Of a stretch of DNA of 64,000 nucleotides, positions 1-11,496 are shown in pieces. How positions within the stretch are numbered: the stretch's first letter is position 1; every line of letters begins with the position of its first letter. Source of the DNA: Acanthosoma haemorrhoidale (lineage: Eukaryota > Arthropoda > Insecta > Hemiptera > Acanthosomatidae); NCBI GenBank assembly GCA_930367205.1, contig OV884009.1, forward strand, positions 101,329,189 to 101,393,188, read 5' to 3'. Below the pieces are notes generated by a model. That model was not told where the DNA came from. It ran no database searches and saw only the letters and a program-made list of their open reading frames with translations. The position numbers and the translations under genes are program-made.

Positions 1-57
1 CGGGATTAGGGTAGTTGGATAGGCTATTATGGAATTTCATAAATTTGGAAGGGATGC
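1..57 (-). mobile_element. Jockey-family fragment (end of ORF2), cut by window edge
   Basis: Reverse complement of the last part of ORF2 in the Jockey family described at 8337-10614 (compare 10170-10217), covering the stretch that encodes a SNHPNP motif. Similarity stops near base 57, where the sequence changes to unrelated AT-rich DNA. The rest of the copy lies left of the window, so its target duplication cannot be checked. Confidence 0.8.
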
Positions 58-1719
58 CCCGTTGATTTGTGATAAAAAAAAGTTTATAGAGCGTGGGCAT
101 GAATGTTGCTTTAATGGATGCACCTTTAAAGTTAGTATTCAATGGGATCCTATGTTGGGGTGTGTTTGTAGGAATGGGTCGCTATTTCCTTTACTTTCAA
201 AATGGTATCCTTGAGCTTGGCAGAGATTCACAACATTAGAGTTATAATTTCCCTGTGATCCTCATTAGCACATTACGAATTTACGAATTGAGACGGTCCA
301 AGTAAACTTTCAGCAGTTGGCTCTAAATTAAGTGATACTAATTGGAGACATACAAGGTAAGACGGGAGATTTCTGTAGATTGATCAAGCCCTCTTGACAA
401 ATACCTTGTTACCTAGCCAATAAGCAATTAGAGGATTCATCAGAGGGTGTTCTCGTTTCTGGTTACCTGCTGACAGGTAACACTCCTCGAGACGGAGATT
501 TGTTTCTAGAGCAAGGTATCAAGAGATTGCATACCGTCTCACATCATTAATTAGCAGCCTGGTCATTAATTCATCGCGATATGCGAAACTCTTGTTAAAT
601 ATATAGCTTGTCGTAGAAGAGCAATTTATGTTAGGATCTGCCCTCCACAATTTATAACTTTCTTTCCTGGTAATTACAACAGCTTTGTCCTCAAAAGTTA
701 TAGAAAAAAAATCTACTTTTCTTCAAACATTTCATTTTCATATGGTACTTTATGCAATTATATGTTGTACAATCTAAGACAAATGTAATCATAGGTGTTA
801 TCAGCACGATTGGCTATTTTTAAATTCCTTCATTGTAGAACACTACCTTAAGGTTAAATGACCAATGAATGATTAACTGTTAAATGACTAATAAATGATT
901 AATTGTTAAATGACTAATGAAGGATTAACTGTTAAACGACTAATGAATGATTTTGAGAAAAACTACTAATTTTAATTATTGAAAAATCTCAGTCAGGGGA
1001 AATCTTCTGTTCACCAAATGCAGTATAAATGGCTAATATATGGGCCGAAAAAGCTGTTAATATTAAAAGCTATAAATACACGATATTTATTATTGGATGT
1101 TAAAATTGTACGTAATATCGTTGAGTCCCTTTTATTCTCATGCGTTTCCGTATTTAATGTCTCCATGAACTATTTTTAATGTTAAGAAAAAATATTGTGT
1201 CTAATAGACGAAATTAGGCGTTTTTATTCCGCGGTTTTTACACAAACTAACACATAGCCTATCATGAGCTGCTGAAAAATATAACTTTATACAATAATTA
1301 AGGGTGTTGAATATCAAAATTCCTTCAGGAGATATTCCTTCAGGAATCGTGTTAATTTTTGAAATTCTTGATGATTGCGGTTACTCAATATTTTAATTGG
1401 AAATAATTAATTTTATTTGTTAAACCATCTCGGGCACTGAAAATCCTGTTCAATTTTTTTTTTAATAACTATGATATTAACAAAAATAACACTATTGAAA
1501 CTATGCTAAACTACGTTAAATAATCTTTTCTTTCGTTTGCCCCCAAAAGTATTTTATTAACAGTTATATGTTCTTGTCCACGTCAAACAAATTAGAAAAG
1601 TAAACCTTTTAATCATAGATATCTCAATGGATTCCATAATTTGTATTGCCACTTTCTTACTCCACAAGACAAGACAAACATATATGGACTAAGATATTAA
1701 CCTGAATCAAAGTAGACCC
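58..1719. other. AT-rich intergenic DNA, no gene seen
   Basis: Open frames here are short and have neither recognisable motifs nor clear splice context. The only clear structure is the 26-bp tandem array at 853-956, listed separately. Confidence 0.6.
853..956. repeat. 26-bp minisatellite, 4 copies
   Basis: Four consecutive 26-bp units begin with GTTAAAYGACYAAT and differ by only a few substitutions. The unit length is exact in all four copies, so this is a small tandem array rather than chance AT-rich similarity. No coding role is seen. Confidence 0.85.
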
Positions 1720-2160
1720 TGTCTTTGGAACCCGTAGGGCAGGATGGACCGGGTAATGGAAAATTTCGGTGAGGAGGATCCAGGTTATGAGGTGTGTTGT
1801 AACGCATTAACTGTACGGACTCCAGGGATCCAGGGAGTATTTCCAGTGAGGAACAGAGGGAAAATTTTTATCGGTACTATCTGACCGGCGAGTGAATAGC
1901 GACCCTTGTCACGAAGTTGGCAGATAGCATTAGGGGATCTGGACGTTTGATATGCGTTGGTCGGCCTCTGAGTACCAACAACGTGCCGCTTAGTCACCGA
2001 GTTAGCTAGAAGGAGCGTCGCCGTTGAGAACTCGCGCTCTCCGATAAGATTCAGGGACAGTATGAATAGCGCCGTATGGGCGACACCCGTCTACCAGCCC
2101 TGTGTCTCACTCCCTGCACTTCCTGCAAATGTGACCACCATAGGTCAGTTCTAGTTTTAT
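1720..2160. other. GC-richer patch of unknown origin
   Basis: About 440 bases are clearly richer in G and C than the flanks. Plus-strand frames are broken by stops and a 70-codon minus-strand frame (1785-1997) has no recognised motif. The abrupt change in composition suggests an old transposon or processed-gene fragment. I do not recognise it. Confidence 0.35.
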
Positions 2161-2467
2161 CATTCAATAAAAAAATCTACTGTACAATCCCCCAGGCTTT
2201 ATTTGTTGTATATAAGTGTAATCTTATATTGTAAAAATGATCCGATTGATCTGAAATTTTAAAGTTATGTAACGTGTTGGATTTTCATTAAATTTAGTGA
2301 TACATGTCTGCATCAGTTCCTAGTATAAAATAGCTAGAATATGTTATATCCTTTGATATGTATATGTTTTGAACAAGACCAGAACTATGCTCAAAAAATT
2401 TGAAATTAACTGGTCTCGTTTCTCCCACGTTTAGGGTAACTCTAGTGAAATTAGTACAATAATTAAA

Positions 2468-2729
2468 TTCTTTGCTAAAATTACAATCTGCCTTATTAGA
2501 CAATAAGTAATTGAGAAAAATGTTCTCATTTATACCATATTTACAATGCATCATTCACTCACTCATTCATACAGTATTTACAAACAGCCCAGAGGCTTCC
2601 AAGTCCACATGTGTGTCACCTCCCTCGCATGCGAAAGAGGAACCGGAATCTGGGGAAGTCCCACACGCTCCTCCGTCAGCCGCGTCACCGGATACAAGCC
2701 AGTAGAGGCTGACAAAGAGCGTGAGAGCC
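2468..2729 (-). mobile_element. 5'-truncated Jockey copy (3' UTR only)
   Basis: Reverse complement of the Jockey 3' UTR (compare 10330-10600), running from the tail at the left to the region just past the ORF2 stop at the right. It contains no coding sequence. It is flanked by the direct repeat AGTACAATAATTAAA at 2453-2467 and 2730-2744, a target-site duplication of 13 to 15 bp depending on where the element edge is drawn. It lies about 60 bp left of the larger opposite-strand copy at 2802-6419, as an independent insertion. Confidence 0.88.
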
Positions 2730-2801
2730 AGTACAATAATTAAAATTCTTATTAGATTTCCCGAAGACAAGACTAATAGTAGTTCTTAAAAAAAGAAGAA
2801 G

Positions 2802-3452
2802 GAGGTGATAAGTTTAGGATACAAGGTTTGCCAAATTACGAATGTGCTCCGTGAGGAAAGACAACAAAATGATACAAGTATCAATACTACACTGCCCATA
2901 TTCTTTGTGGATCTAGAGCGAACAGCTGGAGTGGAGAAAATCTACGAGCTTACCCACTTATACTACACAAGAGTACAGGTCGAAAAGCCTTACCCGAAAC
3001 GAGACATCGTCCAATGCCATAATTGCCAGGCATATGGGCACACAAAATCATACTGCTACCACCCTCCCAGGTGTGTAAAGTGCAGTGGGCGGCACAAAAG
3101 TGAATTGAGCAAGAAGCCCCTAAAATCACCTGCTGTATGCGCGCTCTGTCAGCAAGGCCACCTGGCAAACTATAAAGGCTGCGAGGCTTATAGAATCCTG
3201 AAGTCCAGAAGTGAACAACGTCGTTCAAAAGAAGAAACGCCAGCCACAGGTAGCCCAAGAAGCGCCCCCGTCAGAAGTTTGAGGCCGTTCGGAACAGAGA
3301 GCAGTCACAGGCATTGCCCACTCCTCCTCCACAAGTTCTTCTTTCCCAGCACTCCGCTCATCCCAGCAACCAGCAAACTCAATCCCATCCTCAACCACAC
3401 ATCTCGCATATCTCGCCACCTTGAAGCTCTTCAGATCTCACCAGCCTTTTAA
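2802..3452 (+). pseudogene. Jockey ORF1 (gag-like, zinc knuckles), N-terminally truncated
   Basis: Encodes the C-terminal two thirds of a Jockey ORF1 protein, an RNA-binding factor that coats retrotransposon RNA. The frame lacks an ATG because the element is truncated; the first in-frame codon that could be read as a start is GTG at 2805. An upstream domain of the type found before Jockey zinc fingers (LPIFFVDLE) is followed by a CCHC knuckle, CHNCQAYGHTKSYC, at about 3016-3057. A second knuckle (CVKCSGRH) has Ser where the last Cys should be. A third (CALCQQGHLANYKGC) ends with Cys. A Pro/Ser-rich tail follows and the frame ends at TAA. ORF2 begins about 100 bases downstream. Identification is by motif and by its place in the element. 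Confidence 0.85.
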
Positions 3453-3550
3453 CCTCGTTCCTTACAGAGTTCAGAACCCTAATTACCCCTCTTATTTCCC
3501 TTCTTACAAATCTTGTCTCCTACCTTATCCCCGTTAAACAAAATCCATAA

Positions 3551-6115
3551 GTGGATCCTTTCGACTCCTTATCCATTTTCCTTTGGAATGCGAATGGTTT
3601 TTGCACCCACACTAACAAACTGACAGCACTACTACATGACAAAAACATCGATGTAGCTCTTATTACTGAAACAAGACTTACAAGTAAACGACCATTTACC
3701 GTTCGACAATACCAGACTAATCGAACTGATCACCCAGATGGAAGAGCTCATGCAGGTACCGCTGTCATTGTCCATAACTCCATATCCCATCACATAATTC
3801 CTTTGGTAGCACATGATTTCCTTCAATCCACTGCAGTGTGACCCTCACTTTTCCCCTTACTCTAGCATCAGTGTACTGCCCTCCCAATAAATCCATTCCC
3901 AATTCATCTCCTTTCTAGACTCCATCGGGCATCATTTTCTTCGTTCAACTGGGGCTCAAGATACACGAGGACGTGCTTTGCTGTCTGCACTCACACGGAG
4001 ACATTGCTCCACTTTTTCTCCTGACACAGCCACCTATTGGCCATTAGATCCCAACCGAAATCCAGATCTCCTTGACTTTTTCTTCTACAATAGTTTAGTA
4101 ACACTAAACTATTCACTCAAGCGCCTCGATGACCTCTCCTCCGACCATAGCCCCTTATTATTAACCATTCCCCTAAATCCAATTCACAAACTGCCTCCTC
4201 CTTCATTTATTAGGGGCCCAGTTGACTGGGACTACTTCCGCCAGATTCTTACAGACTCTGTAGACCTCAAAGTACCTCTGAAACATCCCAAGACCTAGAT
4301 GATGCAGTGCATTCCTTCACTACTCTGATCCAGGGGTCGGCTTGAGAGGCATCGTCACCCCATCGTCACCCGAAAATCCACAATCATAATCGTTTATCTC
4401 AGCATCTCAAAGATCTAATGCAATCTAAACGCCGCTCCAGAACAGTGTGGCAAAGATCCCGGCATCCTGCTGATCGCTGCTCGTACAATCAGTACTGCCG
4501 ATTGGTAAAGCGGCGATTGGTATCCTTCCGTTCCGATACTTTCAATTCCAACCTCTCCTCTCTGTCTACCAGGGATAACTCCTTGTGGAATGTAACCAAA
4601 AAAATCCTAAAGTATCAACCTGTTTCACATCGACTCCGTCGTGATGATGGGTCCTGGGCGGCTTCGGATGGGGATAGGTCAGAGGAATTTGCTCTGCATC
4701 TTACCCTTACTTTCACACCTCACCTTTCTCATCAAAACCATACTCACAGCACAACTGTGGAAGATGACCTCACTTCACCTATTCCTCTCTCCCTTCCACC
4801 AAATGCCGTTATAACCCCTCTGAGGTCAAATACCTTCTGAAAAACTTACCTTACTGAAAATCCCCTGGATAGGATCTCCTTACTCCTCAAATTCTCAAAC
4901 AACTTCCTCCTAAAACCACAATCTTCCTAACCTACATATATAATCCGAACGACGCACTTTCCTCTCTGGAAACATTACATTATTGTCCTAATCACCAAAC
5001 CCGGTAAACCAACCAATGACGCCTCATCTTTGTTGAATCCAAAAACCTTTTTCCCACACTCCAGTTTGGTTTCCGCCAACGTCATTCCACTGCTCAACAA
5101 GGCCTTCGCGTTGTTGATCACATCTCCTTACTTAGCCCTTGAAACCAAACAGTATTGCACTGCTGCCTTTCTTGATATAGCTCAAGCTTTTGACATGGTT
5201 TGGCACGCAGGTTTGCTCTACAATCTCACAAGATATCTACCATAGACCCTTTTCCTAATCCTACAGTCCTACCTTTCAAACCGCTTCTTCCAAGTCTGCT
5301 ATGGTTTAGAATATTCTAACTACTATCCCATAAATGCAGGAGTTCCACAGGGCAGTGTCCTGGGCCCCATCCTCTATAACCTATACACCGCTGATGTCCC
5401 CTCTACTCCCAATACCTTCTTGGCCACATTTGCAGATGACACTGCAGTCTTGTCATCCCACCCAGACCCCGACATAGCATCCCATAACCTTAAAAAACAC
5501 CTTGACGAGATCGAGTATTGGTGCAATCAATGGCGGATCAAAGTTAATGAAGCAAAATGCTCCCACATTACCTTCATCCTTTGTCGCAAGACTTCTCCAC
5601 TATTTTATTTTAATTCTATTCCTCTCCCTGTATCCAAGACAGTACGGTACTTAGCCTTCCATCTCGACAAACGACTGACCTGGAACCCACATACGAGACT
5701 AAAAAGACGAGAACTAAACAGACGCTTAGGATTACAGTACAGACTACTTCAAAGGACATCCCATCTCTCAATAGAAAATAAACTACTAATCTGCAAAGTT
5801 ATACTTAAACCAACCTGGACATACGGAATAGAGCTATGGGGGACAGAAGAAAAGTCGAACATCAAGCGTATTCAATCCTTTCAATCAAAAGCCCTGAGAG
5901 CAATAGTAAATGCCCCTTATTATGTCAGCAACAAAACCCTTCATAACGACCTTAATATACCCTACATTCTAGAACTCATCCCTTCCAAGTTTATAAAATT
6001 TAACAGCAGCCTTTCCAACCACCCTAATCCTGTAGCACAGTCATTGCACTGCGACACTTATCCCTATAATCCTCCTCGGAGATTGAAATGGCAGTGGCCT
6101 CGTGACCTGCTATAA
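3551..6115 (+). pseudogene. Jockey ORF2 (endonuclease-reverse transcriptase), disrupted
   Basis: ORF2 of Jockey elements nicks the target DNA with an AP-like endonuclease and then copies the element RNA. The endonuclease start is visible (LWNANGF, ITET near 3664) and so is its end (SSDHSP near 4140). The middle, around 3842-3975, is deleted and frame-shifted, so the GGDFN segment seen in the 30.2-kb copy is absent. Compared with the copy at 8337 there is an insertion of about 2 bases near 4812, a deletion of roughly 80 bases near 5030, and a nonsense TAG at 5243-5245. The RT core remains readable: FLDIAQAFD, GVPQGSVLGP and the catalytic FADD at 5429-5440. The first codon at 3551 is GTG directly after an in-frame stop, so the original ATG has probably mutated. 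Non-functional. Confidence 0.88.
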
Positions 6116-6432
6116 ACGTGTGACAGTGGGAGCTCTGGCAATGGCCAGTTTCTCCAATCATTTCCTGAGCGTCTGTGGCTCTCGTGCTCTTGGTCAGCCT
6201 CCACTCGCTAGTATCCGGTGACGCGGCTGACGGAGGAGCGTGGGTGACTGCCCAAGACTCCGCTTTCTACTACGCATGTGGATTTGGGAGGTCTCTGGGC
6301 TGTCTGTAAGTATTGTATGAATGAGCGAGTGAATGATGAACTGTAAATATGGTATGAATGAGAGCATTTATCTTAATTATTATCGCCTTATAAAAGGCAG
6401 ATTGTAATTATAGCACAATAAAAAAGAAGAAG

Positions 6433-8323
6433 TCTAACCGAGTATTGAGGGACTCCCGCGTCAAACTGAAACCGGCTCTTGATTGTGTCTCTTAACTTCT
6501 CACTGTCTTCATTGGGTATAAAGAATGAAATTTATCAATAATCTAAATTTCAATAAGCAGCGAAAATTTCAGTCAGTGAAACTAAAGATAGCTAATCTCT
6601 TAAACATAAATTAGGTTGAATATGAAACAAGGGAACGATTTCCGCTTCAAAAACAAACCGGAAAAATAGATTGTTCTAGAAGCAAAAAGCACAGCCAAGT
6701 AAAGAGTCCATGGCATCTGCCCCCTTCTATCGGTACGGTTAAAAAAATCGTTGGTCTTTTAATGGATGTAGTCATCAAATGAACGGTCAGCTAAAAGCGA
6801 GATATCCCCGAAACTTTATTTCCCTTTAGGCAGGTGACAGTCATGTAAGGGTGTTTGGGCTATCTGTATAGGAAATGCGCACTGGGCACGATTCAATAAC
6901 CCATTTCTTATCACAGTCCAAAATTTTATATTTTGGTAGATAAAAAAAAAAGCCGGACTAACGAAATTAGTAGCAATGAAATATTTTCATTTGTAAAACA
7001 AAGTTTCAAGATTACTCGATGCTTGGTTTATCGATAACGATTGCGAGAGTTTCATTAGGGGGTTTTTCTAATCCAGTACTTTTAGCTAAAGGCCTAATAC
7101 CAAGAACCGTTCAAATAGCTATTAAATAAAGTATTTAGAAGAAGTATGTTTCGTGGAGTCGACAGCTCATTATCAAAAAGCGTTTAAATAATATTTTTAA
7201 ACAAAAACGTCCGTAAAGACGAATCATTGTTATGTAGTTAGTGTTTTACTGATGGCGCACATGTTATAAGTACATTTAGGTAGAAATTACAGCACGCATT
7301 TACTTCGTTATGTACTTCTTCTTCTCAAAGACTCATTCCCTCACAATAGACACATATACAAAATATAGAGTTGATAATCAACAGAAATAATTTATAGTAG
7401 AAAATAAAAAACACAACCTTAAATAATACTGATAATATCTTTTGTAAAGTAGTAATAGTTGTCTTTAAAATACCAACCAATTTATTTCAAATCATTACTA
7501 AAACATTTAGTATTAGTATTGATATAGGAAGCCAGCTAAGGCGATATTTGCCAACAATAATTAAGTACCTATCACTGTTTAGCTTAAACATATTGTTATC
7601 GAATTGTTTATAAAAAAATTTTAAATGTTTGCGTAATATTTTTCTCTGTTGGTATTTCCGTGAAACTGTTAAGGAGACTGAGAGTTTGTATTGATCGGGA
7701 GTCTGTAGGCCCAACAGCCCAAACAGGCTGGCCCCTGTCTTTCCTTCTGCTATAGTTGTCGTCTCAATCATTCATTCAATCTCCTATTTCAAAACTCAAT
7801 TCAAATACTACAAATTCCAATTCAAACTGCAAGTGTTGCGGTTCTACGTTGTTGAAAACAGGTATACGAAATGTACAAGAGATCCCGGCTTCCTTTTAGA
7901 TTACTCAATTCACACAGCTTAAAACCTAACTAATATATGAAGTTTTGATATTTTTCAATAACTAAAGACGCTAACACAAAAATATTTTTAAATATATTCA
8001 ATAGAAATGGTTCACTTATTATGATTCGAGCCGATTACAATAGAAGTTTGTAATCAATATTTTAGCTACTTAAAAAAATTTTTTCTTAAAAAAAACCATT
8101 TGTACTAACAGTCAAAATACATATATTTTTGATCAAAAGTGGTGATTTGGTTTTTTTCACTGAAAAAAAATGCGATGCTGCTAAACTTCATATCAAATAG
8201 TCTATAATATCGTAACAATGAATCAAAGAAACACAACCATAGTCAAAAATAAGCACTGATTTAGCTTGTCAAAATATTTGTTTATTCGTTGAAAAGCCCT
8301 ATCAAATTCTATTATTTATTGTT
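6433..8323. other. AT-rich intergenic DNA, no gene seen
   Basis: No frame with recognisable protein motifs and no repeat shared with the rest of the window that I could see. A 94-codon minus-strand frame at 7487-7771 is unsupported. Confidence 0.55.
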
Positions 8324-8336
8324 TATTTATTCTAAA

Positions 8337-10295
8337 TTCCGCCAGCTTCTTACGGAGTCCGTAAACCTCAAATTGTCCCTGAAAACATCCCAAGGCCTAG
8401 ACGATGCAGTGCATTCTTTCACTACTCTGGTCCAGAGGTCGGCTTGGGAGGCATCGTCACCCCATCGTCACCCAAAAATCCATAATCATAATCGTTTACC
8501 TCAGCATCTCAAAGACCTAATCCAATCCAAACGCCGCTCCAGAACAGTGTGGCAAAGATCCCGACATCCTGCTGATCGCCGCTCGTACAATCAGTACTGC
8601 CGATTGGTAAAGCGGCGATTGGCATCCTTCCGTTCCGATTCTTTCAATTCCTACCTCTCCTCTCTGTCTACCAGGGATAACTCGTTGTGGAATGTAACCA
8701 AAAAAATCCTAAAGTATCAACCTGTTTCACATCCACTCCGTCGTGATGATGGGTCCTGGGCGGCTTCGGATGGGGATAGGTCGGAGGAATTTGCTCTGCA
8801 TCTTACCCATACTTTCACACCTCACCTTTCTCATCAAAGCCATACTCACAGCACAACTGTGGAAGATTTCCTCACTTCACCTATTCCTCTCTCTCTTCCA
8901 CCAAAAGCCGTTAATCCCTCTGAGGTCAAATACCTTCTGAAAAACTTACCTTACCGAAAATCCCCTGGATATGATCTCCTTACTCCTCAAATTCTCAAAC
9001 AGCTTCCTCCTAAAGCCATAATCTTTTTAACCTATATATACAATTGCATTATCCGAACGACGCACTTTCCTCTCCTCTGGAAACATTCCATTATTGTCCT
9101 ATTCGCCAAACCCGGTAAACCACCCAATGAAGCCTCATCTTACCGTCCAATTAGCCTACTCCCTATCCTCTCAAAAATATTTGAGAAACTCCTACTAAAA
9201 CGTCTACTTCCAATTGTTGAATCCAAAAACCTTTTTCCCACACACCAGTTTGGTTTCCGCCAACGACATTCCACTGCTCAACAAGGCCTTCGCGTTGTTG
9301 ATCACATCTCCTCAGCCCTTGAAACCAAACAGTATTGCACTGCTGCCTTTCTCGATATAGCTCAAGCTTTTGACAGGGTTTGGCACGCAGGTTTGCTCTA
9401 CAAGCTCAAAAGATATTTACCACAGACCCTTTTCCTAATCCTACAGTCCTACCTTTCAAACCGCTTCTTCCAAGTCCGCTGTGGTTTAGAATACTCTAAC
9501 TACTATCCCATAAGTGCAGGAGTTCCACAGGGCAGTGTCCTGGGCCCCATCCTCTATAACCTATACACCGCTGATGTCCCCTCTACTCCCAATACCTTCT
9601 TGGCCACATTTGCAGATGACACTGCAGTCTTGTCATCCCACCCAGACCCCGACATAGACTCCCATAACCTTCAAAAACACCTTGACGAGATCGAGTATTG
9701 GTGCAATCAATGGCGGATCAAAGTTAATGAAGCAAAATGCTCCCACATTACCTTCACCCTTTGTCGCAAGTCTTGTCCACTAGTTTATTTTAATTCTATT
9801 CCTCTCCCTGTATCCGAGACAGTACGGTACTTAGGCTTCCATCTTGACAAACGACTGACCTGGAACCCACATACGAGACTAAAAAGACAAGAACTAAACA
9901 GACGCTTTGGACAACTGTACAGACTACTTCAAAGGACATCCCATCTCTCAATAGAAAATAAACTACTAATCTACAAAGTTATACTTAAACCAATCTGGAC
10001 ATACGGAATAGAGCTATGGGGGACAGCAAAAAAGTCGAACATCAAGCGTATCCAATCCTTTCAATCAAAAGTCCTGAGAACAATAGTAAATGCCCCTTAT
10101 TATGTCAGCAACAAAACCCTTCATAACGACCTTAACATACCCTACATTCTAGAACTCATCCCTTCCAAGTTTATGAAATTCCACAGTAGCCTTTCCAACC
10201 ACCCTAATCCTGTAGCACAGTCATTGCACTGCGCCACTCATCCCTATAATCCTCCTCGGAGACTGAAACGGCAGTGGCCTCGTGACCTGCTATAA
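8337..10295 (+). pseudogene. Jockey ORF2, truncated: open RT frame without endonuclease
   Basis: 652 codons remain open from the truncation point to TAA. The frame extends upstream into flanking DNA only through a TTG-initiated stretch, so there is no authentic start. The N-terminal endonuclease is lost. The reverse transcriptase is complete: KSPGYD and YRPISLLP motifs, FLDIAQAFD at 9348-9374, GVPQGSVLGP at 9529-9558 and the catalytic FADD at 9609-9620 (two of the three metal-binding Asp residues). The thumb/connection region carries YLGFHLDKRLTW, and the C-terminal part includes LHNDLNIPYI and SNHPNP. It could not mobilise itself, because the 5' promoter, ORF1 and endonuclease are missing. 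The undamaged frame suggests recent arrival rather than selection. Confidence 0.9.
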
Positions 10296-10602
10296 ACGCG
10301 TGACAGTGGGAGTCCTGGCAATGGCCAGTATCTCCAATCATGTCCTGAGCGTCTGTGGCTCTCGCGCTCTTGGTCAGCCTCCACTGGCTAGTATCCGGTG
10401 ACGCGGCTGACGGAGGAGCGTGGGGGACTTCCCAAGACTCCGCTTTCTCTTCGCGGTGGATTTGGGGGGTCTCTGGGCTGTCTGTAAATATTGTATGAAT
10501 GAGCGAGTGAATGATGAACTGTAAATATGGTATGAATTGAGAGCATTTATCTTAATTACTTATTGCCTTATAAAAGGCAGATTGTAATTTTAGCACAATA
10601 AA
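10296..10602 (+). other. Jockey 3' UTR with duplicated block and terminal stem-loop
   Basis: The 3' UTR contains a block near 10480-10545 in which CTGTAAATATTGTATGAATG recurs once about 37 bases downstream as a near-identical copy. A short hairpin follows just before the tail: TGCCTT and AAGGCA separated by ATAA (about 10563-10579), then AATAAAG. Most other copies in the window keep this hairpin, so it may be recognised by the RT; that role is inferred. Confidence 0.7.
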
Positions 10603-10627
10603 GGATTATATATATATTTATTCTAAA

Positions 10628-11428
10628 ATTTTTATTTCTTCTGGTCATAAAAGACAATCTGGTGCCGGGACTAGTGACAACAAATTCATTTTGAATTAGC
10701 GGGAGAAAGCAGTACTGCCTAAATATAATCGGTTGCTATTTCACACAGCACACTCGATCAATCAACCTGACATTAATTATATTCAAATTAACATTCATTA
10801 GTTATAATTAACAAACATATGTTAATGTAAACTTCCTATTACCTATTGAAAGCTATTTCAAATATATAAATAAACAATATTTAAAAAGATTCATAAAATT
10901 GAGAGAAAGCTCTGGGTTGTAAGTATGTTGATACCAATTAATCACTGTAATTTAAATCAGGAATATGAAGAAACTTCTAGAAATATAAATGTTTACGATG
11001 TGATTTAGTTGAGATGATAGTTTTACTTTGAGATAGAACAAATAACAGTAATTATAAACAAGAAGTTGTCAATAACAGGATATGAATAAATACTTGAATA
11101 TAACAACTCAATTGAAAAAAGCAATTTTCGCTTAAATGTTTTGAAAGCTTCTTGCCAGACAAGTGAGTAATACATGTGCACCCATGTAGAAGATTATAAA
11201 GGTAATGAACTATCTTATTTAGTAATTACTTGTCAAATTTCAGTAGAACCAGAGGATTCGAGCTCATGATATTGACAACAGTATTTGTGCCTAAAGTACA
11301 GTTTTAATTTGTGATTCAGTAATAAAATACTGAAATGTTCGTAGCTGGCCAACTAAGACATTAATATATTTTTAACAATATATAAATCAAACTGCATAAC
11401 ACTATTGTATCTTGCTTCTTATAATTAA

Positions 11429-11496
<68 letters not shown>

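Larger units (their letters stand above)
2802..6419 (+). mobile_element. Jockey-clade non-LTR retrotransposon, 5'-truncated, degraded
   Basis: The longest copy of the dominant family in the window. It starts inside ORF1 (gag-like), continues through ORF2 (endonuclease plus reverse transcriptase) and a 3' UTR, and ends at a stem-loop and an AATAA-type tail. A 13-bp direct repeat, AAAAAAGAAGAAG, occurs at 2789-2801 and 6420-6432; it is low in complexity but has the length seen at other copies of the family. Both ORFs are broken (separate entries). The 5' end is missing, as expected when target-primed reverse transcription stops early. Confidence 0.92.
8337..10614 (+). mobile_element. Jockey-clade retrotransposon, 5'-truncated, recent
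   Basis: This copy begins inside ORF2, keeps the complete RT region and 3' UTR, and ends at AATAAAGGATTATATATA. A 13-bp target-site duplication, TATTTATTCTAAA, is present at 8324-8336 and 10615-10627, and the first element base coincides exactly with the start of similarity to copy 2802-6419. The open frame and intact duplication mark it as one of the younger insertions here. Its TA-rich tail matches that of the tiny copy at 48086-48174. Confidence 0.94.

Noticed and set aside
2511..2770. Three overlapping short frames on both strands
   Set aside because: They lie within or across the Jockey 3' UTR fragment at 2468-2729 and are shadows of non-coding repeat sequence.
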